DNA of 64,000 nt from Streptomyces rubradiris (GCF_016860525.1 NZ_BNEA01000015.1:558001-622000), one strand, 5' to 3'. Positions 52,491 through 61,197 are shown, counted from the first letter of the stretch. Translations and numbers: made by a program. The notes: generated from the letters alone by a model not told the origin.

Positions 52491-53279
52491 TCATGGGCGG
52501 CGCCAGTCGTCACTGGTCAGATGGGATCCGGCCTGCGGGCCCATGCGCAGCATGCCGCCGTCGGCGCTCCAGGAGGCGCCGGTGACGTACGAGGCGTCGG
52601 GGCTCGCCAGGAACGCGATCACGGCGGCGACCTCACGGGCGTCGCCGGGCCGGCCGAGCGGCACGCCGGGCCGGCGCACGGTGTGCACGTCGGTGTCCTC
52701 CTGGCCGGTCATCGGGGTGGCGATCTCACCGGGCGCGACCGCGTTCACCGTGATGCCGTGCTCGGCCAGTTCCAGGGCCATCACCTGGGTGAGCAGGCCG
52801 AGCCCGCCCTTGGCCGCGCAGTACGGGGCCGCGCCGACCCGGGGCTGGTGCTCGTGCACCGAGGTGACATTGACGATCCGGCCGCCGTCACCCTGCTCGA
52901 TCATCCGGCGCGCGGCCCGCTGGCCCAGCAGGAAGGGGCCGACGAGGTCGACGTCCAGGACCCGGCGCACGTCCTCCAGGGTGAGGTCGAGGTACGGCGT
53001 CATCGTGCCCGTACCCGCGTTGTTGACCAGGACGTCGATCCGGCCCAGCTCCGCGCACAGCTCGTCCACGGTGTCGGCGGCCTCGGGCAGCCGGGTCAGG
53101 TCCAGCCGGGTCACGGCGGCGCGGCGGCCGTGCGCGCGGACCCGCTCGGCCGTCTCCTCGGCGCCCTTGTCGTCGGTGTGCCAGGTGATCCCGACGTCCA
53201 GGCCCGCCTCGGCCAGGCGTACGGCGGTGGCGCGGCCGATGCCGGAGTCCGCGCCGGTGACGATGGCCGCTCGGGGCAT
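52491..53279 (-). CDS. Short-chain dehydrogenase/reductase
   Basis: 262 residues from ATG 53279, with AGAGGAGG six bases upstream. Rossmann motif VTGADSGIGRATAVRLAEAG, NNAGTG, catalytic Ser in VTSVHE and Tyr-x-x-x-Lys in YCAAKGG, then PGEIATPM. Classical SDR, probably NADP-linked (Asp/Thr/His after the second strand); similar to 3-oxoacyl reductases and glucose dehydrogenases. Confidence 0.92.
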   Translation of the reverse strand: MPRAAIVTGADSGIGRATAVRLAEAGLDVGITWHTDDKGAEETAERVRAHGRRAAVTRLDLTRLPEAADTVDELCAELGRIDVLVNNAGTGTMTPYLDLTLEDVRRVLDVDLVGPFLLGQRAARRMIEQGDGGRIVNVTSVHEHQPRVGAAPYCAAKGGLGLLTQVMALELAEHGITVNAVAPGEIATPMTGQEDTDVHTVRRPGVPLGRPGDAREVAAVIAFLASPDASYVTGASWSADGGMLRMGPQAGSHLTSDDWRRP

Positions 53280-53421
53280 GACCGGCCTCCTCTCGGTGAG
53301 TGTGGGCATGGCAGTACCCGGGGGCGGGGTGGACAAACGGGACCGTCGCGGGGGTGAGGGAGCACAGTGGGGCGCGTGGGTGCCCGTGCGGTCCCCCGCC
53401 CCCTGGTGTGAACCTGGTGGG

Positions 53422-54459
53422 ATGGAACCCGTCGCCGCACTCGACCGGATCGCGTTTCTGCTGGAGCGGGCGCTCGCGCCCACCTACCGGGTACGGGCCT
53501 TCCGTACCGCCGCCCGGGCGCTGGCCGCGCTGCCGGGGAACGAGGTGGCCGAGCGGGCCGCCGCCGGGACGCTGGAGTCGCTGAAGGGGGTCGGGCCGAA
53601 GACCGCGCAGGTGGTGCGGGAGGCGCTGGCCGGTGAGGTGCCCGGTTATCTGCGCCGTCTCGAGGAGGAGGCCGGGGCGCCGCCCGAGGGGCCGGGGGCC
53701 GGGCTGCGGGCGCTGATCCGCGGGGACTGCCACACCCACTCGGACTGGTCCGACGGGGGCAGCCCGATCGAGGAGATGGGGCGGACGGCCGCCGGGCTGG
53801 GGCACGAGTGGGCGGCGCTCACCGACCACTCGCCCCGGCTCACCGTGGCCCGGGGCCTGTCGGCCGAGCGGCTGCGTGAGCAGCTGGCGGTGGTGGCGGA
53901 GCTGAACGCGCGCTGGGCGCCGTTCCGGCTGCTCACCGGGATCGAGTGCGACATCCTGGAGGACGGCTCGCTGGACCAGGAGCCCGAGCTGCTGGAGCGG
54001 CTCGACGTGGTCGTGGTCTCGGTGCACTCCAAGCTGCGGATGGACGCCCGGTCCATGACCCGCCGCATGGTCACCGCCGTACGTGATCCGCACGCCGACG
54101 TCCTCGGGCACTGCACCGGGCGCCTGGTCACCGGGCGGGGGCGCCCGGAGTCGCGGTTCGACGCGGACGAGGTGTTCGCCGCGTGCGCCGAGTCGGGGAC
54201 GGCGGTCGAGATCAACAGCCGCCCGGAGCGGCTGGACCCGCCGCGGCGGCTGCTGCGCCGGGCGGTCGAGGCGGGGGTGCTGTTCGCGGTCGACACCGAC
54301 GCGCACGCCCCCGGCCAGCTGGACTGGCAGATCCTCGGCTGCGCCCGGGCCGAGGAGTGCGGGGTGCCGCCCGGGCGGGTGGTGACCACCTGGCCGGCCG
54401 AGGACCTGCTGGCCTGGACCCACGAGGGCCGCCTGCCGTCCCGGGCGACGGGCCCCTGA
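53422..54459 (+). CDS. PHP-domain protein with PolX-like helix-hairpin-helix
   Basis: 345 residues. The N-terminal ~80 residues resemble the DNA polymerase X 8-kDa/HhH region (AFRTAARALAALPG, LESLKGVGPKTAQVVREAL). A PHP hydrolase domain follows with metal ligands in RGDCHTHSDWSDG, ALTDHSPR, TGIECDILEDGS, VSVHSKL, LGHCTGR and AVDTDAHAPGQL. The polymerase palm domain of PolX is missing, so this is the exonuclease/phosphoesterase half alone. Common in Streptomyces; possibly base-excision repair. Confidence 0.88.
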   Translation: MEPVAALDRIAFLLERALAPTYRVRAFRTAARALAALPGNEVAERAAAGTLESLKGVGPKTAQVVREALAGEVPGYLRRLEEEAGAPPEGPGAGLRALIRGDCHTHSDWSDGGSPIEEMGRTAAGLGHEWAALTDHSPRLTVARGLSAERLREQLAVVAELNARWAPFRLLTGIECDILEDGSLDQEPELLERLDVVVVSVHSKLRMDARSMTRRMVTAVRDPHADVLGHCTGRLVTGRGRPESRFDADEVFAACAESGTAVEINSRPERLDPPRRLLRRAVEAGVLFAVDTDAHAPGQLDWQILGCARAEECGVPPGRVVTTWPAEDLLAWTHEGRLPSRATGP

Positions 54460-54810
54460 CCCGGGGTCGGCGGGCTATCCGCCCTGGTCGCCGCGAGGGT
54501 TCCCGACCCTCTCGGCATGATCCCGCGCCGGCCCGCGCGGCAGGCATCCGGCCCGTCCGGCGCGGCACCGCTCCTGGCCCGCGCGGCAGGTACCCGCCCC
54601 GTCCGGCGCGCCCCCCTCCCGCCCCGTCCGTCGTGCCCTCCACACCCCGTCCGCGTGGCCCTCCTGGCCCGTCCGGCGTGGCGCCCCTCCGGGCCCGCAC
54701 GCCGGGTCCCGGCCCGCACGGCGGGTTCCGGGCGCGGACAGCGGGTTCCCGAACCGCCCCCGCGTGGTACCCGTCCGTCCCCGGAGCGAGCGCCAGGAAA
54801 GGAACCCCGC
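54460..54810. repeat. Gap with degenerate GC-rich ~24-bp repeats
   Basis: 351 bp without a gene. Between ~54525 and 54760 units resembling GGCCCGTCCGGCGCGGCACC recur about every 20-26 bp with much decay. The HAD gene has AGGAAAGGA before its ATG. Likely neutral repeat decay. Confidence 0.55.
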
Positions 54811-55467
54811 ATGGAACGAGCCGCCGTCTTCGACGTGGACGGAACCCTCGTCGACACCAACCACCTCCACGTCGTCACCTGGTGGGAGGCGTTCCGCCAG
54901 GCGGGGCACGAGGTGCCCATGCACGCCGTGCACCGGGCCGTCGGCCTGGGCTCCACGGACCTGATCGCCCACCTGCTCGGCGACGGCCGCGACCGGGACC
55001 AGGACGGCGAGCTGAGCGCCGCGCACACGGCGCTGTACGGCCAGTACTTCGACCGGCTGCCCGCCCTGCCGGGCGCCGGGGAGCTGCTGCGGCGGCTGCG
55101 CGGGGACGGCTGGGCGGTGGTCCTGGCCACGTCGGCGAGCGGCGCCGAGCTGGGCGCGCTGCGCCGGGCGATCGACGCGGACGACGCCATCACGGCCACG
55201 GCCAGCTCCGACGACGTCCAGGAGGGCAAGCCGGCCCCCGAGCCGGTGGAGCACGCCCTGGAGCTGGCCGGGGTCCCGGCCTCGCGGGCGGTGTTCGTCG
55301 GGGACACGGTGTGGGACATGCGGGCGGGCGGCAAGGCCGGGGTGCGGTGTGTGGGGGTGCTGTGCGGCGGGATTCCCCGCGCGGACCTGGAGGAGGCCGG
55401 GGCGGAGGCGGTGTACGCCGACCCCGCCGACCTGCTGGCTCGGCTGGCCGGGAGCCCGCTGGCGTAA
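54811..55467 (+). CDS. HAD-family hydrolase (phosphoglycolate phosphatase-like)
   Basis: 218 residues. Motif I VFDVDGTLVDT (nucleophile Asp8, Asp10), a helical cap (~15-85), motif II VLATSAS, motif III Lys in EGKPAPEP and motif IV VFVGDTVWDMRAG. Subfamily IA, expected to hydrolyse small phosphate esters. AGGAAAGGA lies five to ten bases upstream of the ATG. Confidence 0.92.
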   Translation: MERAAVFDVDGTLVDTNHLHVVTWWEAFRQAGHEVPMHAVHRAVGLGSTDLIAHLLGDGRDRDQDGELSAAHTALYGQYFDRLPALPGAGELLRRLRGDGWAVVLATSASGAELGALRRAIDADDAITATASSDDVQEGKPAPEPVEHALELAGVPASRAVFVGDTVWDMRAGGKAGVRCVGVLCGGIPRADLEEAGAEAVYADPADLLARLAGSPLA

Positions 55468-55494
55468 GCCGTGACGCAGGTCACGCGAGTGAAC

Positions 55495-55520
55495 GGAACA
55501 CCCCCGTATGGTTGCCCGTT
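55495..55520 (+). promoter_or_regulatory. ECF-type promoter candidate for the structured RNA
   Basis: GGAAC (55495-55499), 18-bp spacer, GTT (55518-55520), the layout of Streptomyces ECF/sigma-R-like promoters (GGAAT-N18-GTT). It lies 28 bp past the HAD stop and just upstream of four consecutive hairpins. Confidence 0.4.
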
Positions 55521-55525
55521 GAACA

Positions 55526-55683
55526 AGCCGTGGGTGTGGACGGGACAGTGTCCCCGGGCCTCACCATTCGCCCACAGGGACGATCGTTCGGCTGAAGCCC
55601 TGTGGAGCCTTTCGCCGCGAGGCGACCGCCGTCCGCGCCCACCATCGACCGCCCCGGCCGTGATTCCCCCGTCACGGCCGGGG
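55526..55683 (+). ncRNA. Candidate structured small RNA with four hairpins
   Basis: No reading frame here is convincing, but structure is dense. Hairpins: GGGAC-AGT-GTCCC (55542-55554); an 8-bp stem CCACAGGG/CCCTGTGG with an 18-nt loop (55572-55605); TCGCC-GCGA-GGCGA with a GNRA tetraloop (55612-55625); and a 12-bp terminator stem (55652-55683). A promoter-like element precedes it. Orientation is inferred from the promoter and could be wrong. It might instead be the 3' region of the HAD mRNA. No match to a known RNA family was recognised. Confidence 0.4.
55652..55683. terminator. Strong hairpin between convergent genes
   Basis: CCCCGGCCGTGA / TCACGGCCGGGG, a perfect 12-bp stem with 8-nt loop, followed by CATTTCC on the plus strand. 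It can end transcription from the HAD/sRNA side and, 57 bp past its stop, from the XRE-cupin gene. Confidence 0.75.
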
Positions 55684-55740
55684 CATTTCCATGACGACGG
55701 CCGGTTTCGAGCTCCTGTCCGTGGGAGATGGGGGCGCGGG

Positions 55741-56325
55741 TCAGGACGGGGAGCCGGGGCCGGGCGGAAGGTGGACGGTCATGATCAGGTGGCAGGTCCC
55801 GGTGCCCGCGCCCCGGTAGGCGTGGGGGACGCCCCCGTCGAAGGCGGCGGTCTGCCCGGCCTCCACGGGGTGCTCGGCACCGTCCACGATCAGCGTCATC
55901 CGACCGGACGTGACACTGACGGTCTCCACGACGCCGGCCTGGTGGGGGTGGCTCGGGTACTCCTCACCCGGTTCCAGCGTCCAGCGCCAGACCTCGACGG
56001 GGGCCGGCCCCTGGGTGGTCAGCATGAGCCGGGCCTCACTCCCCCGCGCTCCGGTCCACAGCGGGGTCAGATCACCGGCGGCCACGACGCGTACGCGTCC
56101 TTCGGCGCGGCCCTCCAGCAGGGCGGAGACGGAGACACCGAGGGTGTCGGCCAGCCGTACCAGAGTGGCGAAGTTCGGATTTCCCTGGGCCTTCTCCAGC
56201 GCGACCAGGGCCCCCTTGCTGACCTGGGCCCGCCGGCCGAGTTCGTCCAGCGACAGACCCGCGCGGGTACGGGCCGCCCGGACGTTGCGCGCGAGCGTCC
56301 GCAGGGCCGCCTCGGTCTCTGCCAT
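55741..56325 (-). CDS. XRE-family regulator with cupin domain
   Basis: 194 residues. Helix-turn-helix (ARTRAGLSLDELGRRAQVSK GALVALEKA, in two parts) at ~15-70 and a cupin barrel at ~105-185 (PSHPHQAGVVETVSVTSGRM; FDGGVPHAYRG). Regulators of this design sense small molecules and often control amino-acid or polyamine metabolism. Divergent from the PaiB-like gene across 318 bp and probably its regulator. Confidence 0.92.
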   Translation of the reverse strand: MAETEAALRTLARNVRAARTRAGLSLDELGRRAQVSKGALVALEKAQGNPNFATLVRLADTLGVSVSALLEGRAEGRVRVVAAGDLTPLWTGARGSEARLMLTTQGPAPVEVWRWTLEPGEEYPSHPHQAGVVETVSVTSGRMTLIVDGAEHPVEAGQTAAFDGGVPHAYRGAGTGTCHLIMTVHLPPGPGSPS

Positions 56326-56643
56326 CCGATCACTTCCTCAATGGGGCACTGCACTGCACCGCTCGGTCGTTCGATTGACACGCCCCGGTCGGTACGTTGT
56401 ACGGTTCAGTCGTTCCATTGATGGTAAGGGATCGTCTCGTGAACGCTTTGCCGCCGGTCGGCCGCCGGACCCGGTCCGTGCGGGCGCCGGGACAGCCGAG
56501 CACCTCGGCGCGTCCATATGCGACCGAGCCGCCCGGGCCGCCGTAGGGTCCCGGGGTCGCTGTAGGGCCCCTTTCTCCCCGCCCGCCCACCGACCCGCTC
56601 GCCCTCACCCTCGCCCGCCCGCCCTTCCCACAGGGAGAAGCGC
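56326..56643. promoter_or_regulatory. Divergent promoter region of the XRE-cupin and PaiB-like genes
   Basis: 318 bp, no gene. An A+T-richer patch at ~56340-56440 (around TTGACACGCC and GTTCCATTGATGG) fits promoters for both directions. AGGGAGAAG precedes the PaiB-like ATG. Confidence 0.5.
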
Positions 56644-57291
56644 ATGTTCATCCAGCCCTGGGACGCCGCCCTGGACGACGCCGAATGGCAGAACTGGATC
56701 GCCGACGGCCATGACTTCGGCCAGCTCTGTGTCAACGGCCCCTCGGGCCTGCCGCCCGTCGTCGTCCCCACCCACTTCGCCCCCGACGACGGCCGTCTGC
56801 TGATCCACCTCGCCCGCCCCAACCCGGTCTGGAAGGCGATCGAGCGCGACCCGGACGTCACCTTCACCGTCGTCGGCGACTACGCCTTCGTCCCCGGCCC
56901 CTGGCGCGCCAAGCCGGGCATCCCGCCCACGGACTCCGTCCCCACCAGCTACTACGCCGCCGTCCAGTTCACCTGCCGGGCCCACATCATCGACGACCCC
57001 GAGGCCAAGGCCGACCTGCTGCGCCGCCAGATGGCCCACTTCCAGCCCGACGGCGACCACGCCCCCATCGACCCCGGCGAACCCCCGTACGGCCGGATGC
57101 TCCCCGGCATCCGCGGCCTGCGCCTGGACGTCGTCGACGTACGCGCCAAGTTCAAGTACGACGACCACAAGCCCGTCGAGCACCGCACCGCCGTCGCCGA
57201 CCGCCTCACCCGCCGCGGCCAGGGCCTCGACATACCCGCCGCCCGACACCAACTGCGCCGACTGGGCCGCATCGGCACCTGGACCCCATGA
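56644..57291 (+). CDS. PaiB-like FMN-binding protein
   Basis: 215 residues. FMN-binding split barrel of the PaiB family: MFIQPWDAALDDAEWQNWI, PVVVPTHFAPDDGRLLIHLA, NPVWKAIERDPDVTFTVVGD, TSYYAAVQFTCRAHIID and KFKYDDHKP. In Bacillus PaiB is described as a negative regulator, but the fold suggests a flavin- or heme-binding enzyme. Located next to an XRE-cupin regulator. Confidence 0.9.
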   Translation: MFIQPWDAALDDAEWQNWIADGHDFGQLCVNGPSGLPPVVVPTHFAPDDGRLLIHLARPNPVWKAIERDPDVTFTVVGDYAFVPGPWRAKPGIPPTDSVPTSYYAAVQFTCRAHIIDDPEAKADLLRRQMAHFQPDGDHAPIDPGEPPYGRMLPGIRGLRLDVVDVRAKFKYDDHKPVEHRTAVADRLTRRGQGLDIPAARHQLRRLGRIGTWTP

Positions 57292-57330
57292 CCCGGCCCC
57301 TGGCCGTCGCTCCCCGCACCCCGCACCCCA

Positions 57331-57363
57331 CACTCGCACTCGCACTCGCACTCGCACTCGCAC
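57331..57363. repeat. Hexamer microsatellite (CACTCG)x5
   Basis: Five perfect CACTCG units plus CAC, between the PaiB-like stop and the next start codon. The length is a multiple of three, so if the downstream gene started at ATG 57288 it would add a Leu-Ala repeat rather than shift the frame. Confidence 0.95.
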
Positions 57364-57380
57364 GAAACAGGATCACGCCC

Positions 57381-58088
57381 ATGACCGCCTTCCGCATCAG
57401 CCCCGCCGTCGCCGACGCGTTCCCCGACACGCTCATCGCCGTGGTCACCGTCACCGGCCTGCGCGGCCACGAGCCCTGGCCCGCCACCGTCACGGCCGTG
57501 GCGGACCTGGAGCAACAACTCGCCGCCGGTACCTGGCAGCCGGCCGACGAGACGGATCCGCGCATCGAGGCGTGGCACGCCGCCTACCGTTCCTTCGGCA
57601 CCAATCCCCGTCGCATCCGGCCCAGCGTCGACGCGCTCGGCCGCCGCATGGCCAAGAAGGGCGGCCTGCCGCGGATCAACCCGGCCGTCGACTCCTACAA
57701 CGCCGTCTCCGTCCGCCACGGCCTGCCCGCCGGCGCCTTCGACCTCGACCACGTCACCGGAGACGTCGACATCCGCCACGCCGAAGGGGCCGAGGAGTTC
57801 ACCCCGCTCGGCGAACCCGACACGGTCGAGAACCCGAAGCCCGGCGAGATCATCTACGCCGACACCACCGGCGTGCTGACCCGCCACTGGAACCACCGCG
57901 ACGCCCACCGCACCCGCGTCACCGAGGACTCGACACACGTCGCCTTCGTCCTGGAAACGCTCCACGCCACCCGCGACGGCCACCTCCTCAAGACCGCGGC
58001 GGACGAACTCCAGGACCTGCTCGCCCCGCACAGCGACCGGACGACGGCCCACTACCTCAGCCCCACAACCCCCCACATCGGCATCTGA
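57381..58088 (+). CDS. B3/B4 tRNA-editing-like domain protein
   Basis: 235 residues from ATG 57381 (AGGA eight bases upstream); ATG 57288, overlapping the previous stop, is an alternative that would add 31 residues including the Leu-Ala repeat. The B3/B4 fold of phenylalanyl-tRNA synthetase beta chains is indicated by AWHAAYRSFGTNPRRIRPSV, PAVDSYNAVSVRHGLPAGAFD and HRTRVTEDSTHVAFVLET. Free-standing members may edit mischarged tRNA or act on another aminoacyl substrate. Confidence 0.88.
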   Translation: MTAFRISPAVADAFPDTLIAVVTVTGLRGHEPWPATVTAVADLEQQLAAGTWQPADETDPRIEAWHAAYRSFGTNPRRIRPSVDALGRRMAKKGGLPRINPAVDSYNAVSVRHGLPAGAFDLDHVTGDVDIRHAEGAEEFTPLGEPDTVENPKPGEIIYADTTGVLTRHWNHRDAHRTRVTEDSTHVAFVLETLHATRDGHLLKTAADELQDLLAPHSDRTTAHYLSPTTPHIGI

Positions 58089-58099
58089 CCGGGGTGGCG

Positions 58100-58145
58100 T
58101 TCCGGAATGCCTTCCGCTCGACCAGCCTCGGAACGCATTCCGGAA
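58100..58145. terminator. Inverted repeat between convergent genes
   Basis: TTCCGGAATGC / GCATTCCGGAA, 11-bp arms separated by 24 bp, 12 bp past the B3/B4 stop and 49 bp from the stop of the facing gene. Likely a bidirectional terminator. Confidence 0.6.
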
Positions 58146-58193
58146 ACACTCACCGGCGAGAGACTCCCCTGGCGACCGGCGGAAAACGCCCGC

Positions 58194-58688
58194 CTACAGC
58201 GATGCGAACTCGGCCGTGGCGCCGTCTCCGTCCAGGTTGAATCCGAATTTCTCGGCGACCAGTGTGGTGCCGTCACTGAAGTAGAGCGTGACGCGGGCGA
58301 CGTCGATGGTCCAGTTGTCGTTGCCGTTCGTCTTGATCCACATGCGGACCCGGAAGCCCGAGCACTCCCACTTCCGCGCGCCCGGCGCCTCGACGACGAG
58401 CGGGACGATGTGATGGGAGTCGTCGTTGTACGTGGTCATGTCCTTGCCGGAGCTGTCCGCGTTGTTGATCGAGGCCAGCAGCGACTTCTCGTCACTCGTC
58501 TTGACGGTGATGTAGATACCGGTGTCGTGGTCCTTGTTGTCGTCGTCACCGGTGAGCGTGAAAAGCTCGGCGCGGCTCAAGGTCGGCCCCGCGCAATACC
58601 CTTCGCCACCGCCGTCGCACGCCACGGCCACCGGCCGATCGGCGACGGCGAGTTCCTGACCCGGACCGTCCCCTTCCGGATTGGTCAT
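58194..58688 (-). CDS. Hypothetical acidic beta-rich protein, PLAT-like, lower GC
   Basis: 164 residues; GGGGGAAAC precedes the ATG. It is rich in Asp, Asn, Thr and Lys (LTGDDDNKDHDTGIYITV; NGNDNWTIDVARVTLYFSDG), which is rare for Streptomyces, and codons with A/T in third position are more frequent than in its neighbours. The order of strands, with a Trp-Thr-Ile-Asp-Val motif near the end, resembles PLAT/LH2 beta sandwiches that bind calcium and lipids, but this is tentative. No signal peptide. Possibly acquired by transfer. Confidence 0.6.
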   Translation of the reverse strand: MTNPEGDGPGQELAVADRPVAVACDGGGEGYCAGPTLSRAELFTLTGDDDNKDHDTGIYITVKTSDEKSLLASINNADSSGKDMTTYNDDSHHIVPLVVEAPGARKWECSGFRVRMWIKTNGNDNWTIDVARVTLYFSDGTTLVAEKFGFNLDGDGATAEFASL

Positions 58689-58862
58689 GTTTCCCCCTGC
58701 GAGTCTGCCGCAAATTCCATCTCTCGTGATGTACCCTCACCGATTTCCCCCAACAGTCGCGGCGAAGAGGAAAGGATTCCGCTCAAGTAGGTCATATTTA
58801 ATGACCGCGCCCCATGGCGTTCTGAACACATGACCGAACACAGCAGCCGGTCGCAGTCCGGA

Positions 58863-59996
58863 TCAGCCGTTCGGCGCGTGACCGGGCCCGGAGTGCGGGT
58901 TGGCCGCGGTGCCCTCGGTGCTCAGCAGTACGACGACCGAGTCCGGCCCGAGCCCGAGTGCCGTACGGCGTACCCCGGCGCCCGCGCCGGAGAGCACCGC
59001 CCGCAGGCCGGCGAGCGCCGCGGCTCCGCAAGGGCCCGAGGGGACACCGGCGGCGGCCAGATCACCGGCCGCGCGGGCGCTGTCGTGGTCCGCGACGGCG
59101 ACGGCGGCGTCCAGTCCGCCGCGCAGGCGGGGCCAGGCGATGCCGGACGGGGCGCCGCAGTTCAGCCCGGCCATGATGGTCGGCCGCGTGGTGACGCTGA
59201 CGGGTTCGCCGGCGATGAGGCTCTCCAGGACACAGGGCGCTGCCTCCGGTTCCACGGACAGCAGCGCCGGGGCCCGCCCGCCCGGGCGGCTGCGGTAGTG
59301 CGTGACCACGGCCTGGGCCAGCGATCCCACACCCACCGGTATGGAGACGAGGTCGGGGCCGGCCGGGACTCCCTCGGCCGTCAGTTGCTCGTCCACCTCG
59401 GCGCAGAGGGTGGAGTAGCCCTCGACGATCCACCCGGGTATCCGCTCGTAGCCCGGCCAGGCGGTGTCCTGGACGAGGACCGTGCCCGGCGCGGTGGCCT
59501 CCTCGGCCGCCAGGCGTACGGCCTCGTCGTAGGGCCCCGCGACCTCGGTGACTTTCGCCTGTTCGGCGACGATGGCGGCCACGGCCCGCGGATGCACCCC
59601 CTGGGGGACGAAGACGTGGGCGTCCTGACCGAGGCGGCGTGCCATGCGGGCCACCGCGCGGCCGTGGTTGCCGTCGGTGGCGGTCACCAGGGTGACCGGG
59701 TCCTCCCCCGCGCCATCGGCGGCCCGCTCGGCGAGGACCCGGTGGATCGCCCAGGACGCGCCCAGCGCCTTGAACGCGGGGAGGCCCAGTCGGCACGACT
59801 CGTCCTTGACGAAGACCCGTCCGACTCCCAGCTCGGCCGCCAGGGACGGGACTTCCGTCAGTGGAGTGCGGGCGTAGTCGGGCAGCGAGGAGTGGAAGGC
59901 CCGTGCCTTCGCGGGCGCGGGTTCACACCGCCAGGCGCGGGCTTCGGGCCGTACGAACCATGGCAGGGCGAGGCGAGGGGAAGCGTTGTCAGACAC
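58863..59996 (-). CDS. dpaL: Diaminopropionate ammonia-lyase
   Basis: 377 residues from GTG 59996; an upstream ATG would add ~20 residues, and neither has a good ribosome-binding site. Fold type II PLP enzyme: KDES followed by AFKALGASWA with Lys76 as the cofactor lysine, TATDGNHGRAVARMARRLGQ and a PLP-phosphate loop in IPVGVGSLAQ. The family converts 2,3-diaminopropionate to pyruvate and ammonia. A divergent LysR regulator adjoins it. Close to threonine dehydratase-like enzymes, but DGNHGRAVA and GLNCG are typical of this group. Confidence 0.9.
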   Translation of the reverse strand: MSDNASPRLALPWFVRPEARAWRCEPAPAKARAFHSSLPDYARTPLTEVPSLAAELGVGRVFVKDESCRLGLPAFKALGASWAIHRVLAERAADGAGEDPVTLVTATDGNHGRAVARMARRLGQDAHVFVPQGVHPRAVAAIVAEQAKVTEVAGPYDEAVRLAAEEATAPGTVLVQDTAWPGYERIPGWIVEGYSTLCAEVDEQLTAEGVPAGPDLVSIPVGVGSLAQAVVTHYRSRPGGRAPALLSVEPEAAPCVLESLIAGEPVSVTTRPTIMAGLNCGAPSGIAWPRLRGGLDAAVAVADHDSARAAGDLAAAGVPSGPCGAAALAGLRAVLSGAGAGVRRTALGLGPDSVVVLLSTEGTAANPHSGPGHAPNG

Positions 59997-60111
59997 ATGA
60001 TCAGGGTGCGGTGCGCCCTGCGATCGGTCCAGCGAATGTTTCCGACCTATATTCATCGGAGAAACCGAGCGTTCTGTTCGGTCCGGGACGGCGAGGAGAG
60101 CCACGCTTGTC

Positions 60112-61032
60112 ATGTTCGACCTGCATCGACTGCGTCTGCTGCGGGAACTCAAGCACCGGGGCACCCTGGCGGCCGTCGCCACCGCCCTCTCCTACGCCCC
60201 CTCGACCGTCTCCCAGCAGCTCTCCCAGCTGGAGGCCGAGGTCGGCGTCCGGCTTCTCGAGCCGGTCGGGCGGCGGGTGCGGCTGACCGCGCAGGCCGAG
60301 ATCCTCGTCGCCCACACCGAGGCGGTCCTCGAACGCCTGGAACGCGCGGAGGCGGACATCGCCGCCTCTCTGACCGACCTGACCGGCACGCTGCGCATCG
60401 CCTCGTTCCAGACGGCCGCCCTGGCCCTGGTTCCGACCGCGCTCGGCCTGCTGCGTGACCGGCATCCGCACCTGCGCGTCCACGTCACCCACATGGAGCC
60501 GGAAGCGGCACTGCCCGCGCTCCAGGCCCGGGACTTCGACCTCGTCCTCGCCGAGGAATACCCCGGCAACCCCAACCCGCGGCCCGCCGAACTCGAGCAG
60601 GAGGAGTTGCTCGACGATCCTCTGCGCCTCGCCCTGCCGACGCCGGCCGGCGCCCCTGACACCGACGGCCCCACGGCGGCGCTGCGTTCGCTCGCCGACC
60701 ACCCCTGGGTGATGGAGCCGGAAGGCACGGCCGCCCGGCACTGGGCCGTGACCCTGTGCCGTGACGCCGGCTTCGAACCCGACGTGCGGTTCGAGACCAC
60801 CGACGTCCTGCTCCACCAGCGTCTGGTCGAGCAGAAGCACGCCGCGGCCTTCCTCCCCGACCTCGTCTGGAGCGGACGGACTCCGACCGTCCCCCTGCGC
60901 CCACTGCCCCGCGGCCGGCGCACGCGCCGCATCTCCACCGTCGTACGCCGGGGCGGCAGCCGGCACCCCGCCATCCTCGCCTGCCGCGACGCCCTCCGCC
61001 GCGCGGCCGGCCACCGCTCCGGCCAGACCTGA
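60112..61032 (+). CDS. LysR-family transcriptional regulator
   Basis: 306 residues. Winged HTH (FDLHRLRLLRELKHRGTLAA; ALSYAPSTVSQQLSQLEAEV) and a two-lobed ligand-binding domain (~90-300; LRIASFQTAALALVPTALGL, DLVLAEEYPG). Divergent from the diaminopropionate ammonia-lyase gene across 115 bp, the classical arrangement for a LysR activator of its neighbour. Confidence 0.94.
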   Translation: MFDLHRLRLLRELKHRGTLAAVATALSYAPSTVSQQLSQLEAEVGVRLLEPVGRRVRLTAQAEILVAHTEAVLERLERAEADIAASLTDLTGTLRIASFQTAALALVPTALGLLRDRHPHLRVHVTHMEPEAALPALQARDFDLVLAEEYPGNPNPRPAELEQEELLDDPLRLALPTPAGAPDTDGPTAALRSLADHPWVMEPEGTAARHWAVTLCRDAGFEPDVRFETTDVLLHQRLVEQKHAAAFLPDLVWSGRTPTVPLRPLPRGRRTRRISTVVRRGGSRHPAILACRDALRRAAGHRSGQT

Positions 61033-61184
61033 GGGGAAGGCCCGCGGTCCTTCGGCGCGGGGCGTCGTCGCCGGGTGAACGGCAGGATGCCGGCCGGCGC
61101 GGAGAGTGCCACCCAGGCGCGGAGCAGCCCAGGACGGGAGCGGGCCGTGTCTCCAACACGCCGGTAGTGCGCCTGATATGAAGT

Positions 61185-61197
61185 CTTATCCGATAAG
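61185..61197. promoter_or_regulatory. Operator-like palindrome before the secreted-protein gene
   Basis: CTTATC-C-GATAAG, a perfect 13-bp odd palindrome in an A+T-rich patch, ~95 bp before the start codon. Could bind a dimeric regulator near the promoter. Confidence 0.4.

Noticed and set aside
55495..55683. 6C RNA or another named actinobacterial RNA
   Set aside because: Runs of only five C were seen and the hairpin arrangement did not match any family I could recall with confidence.
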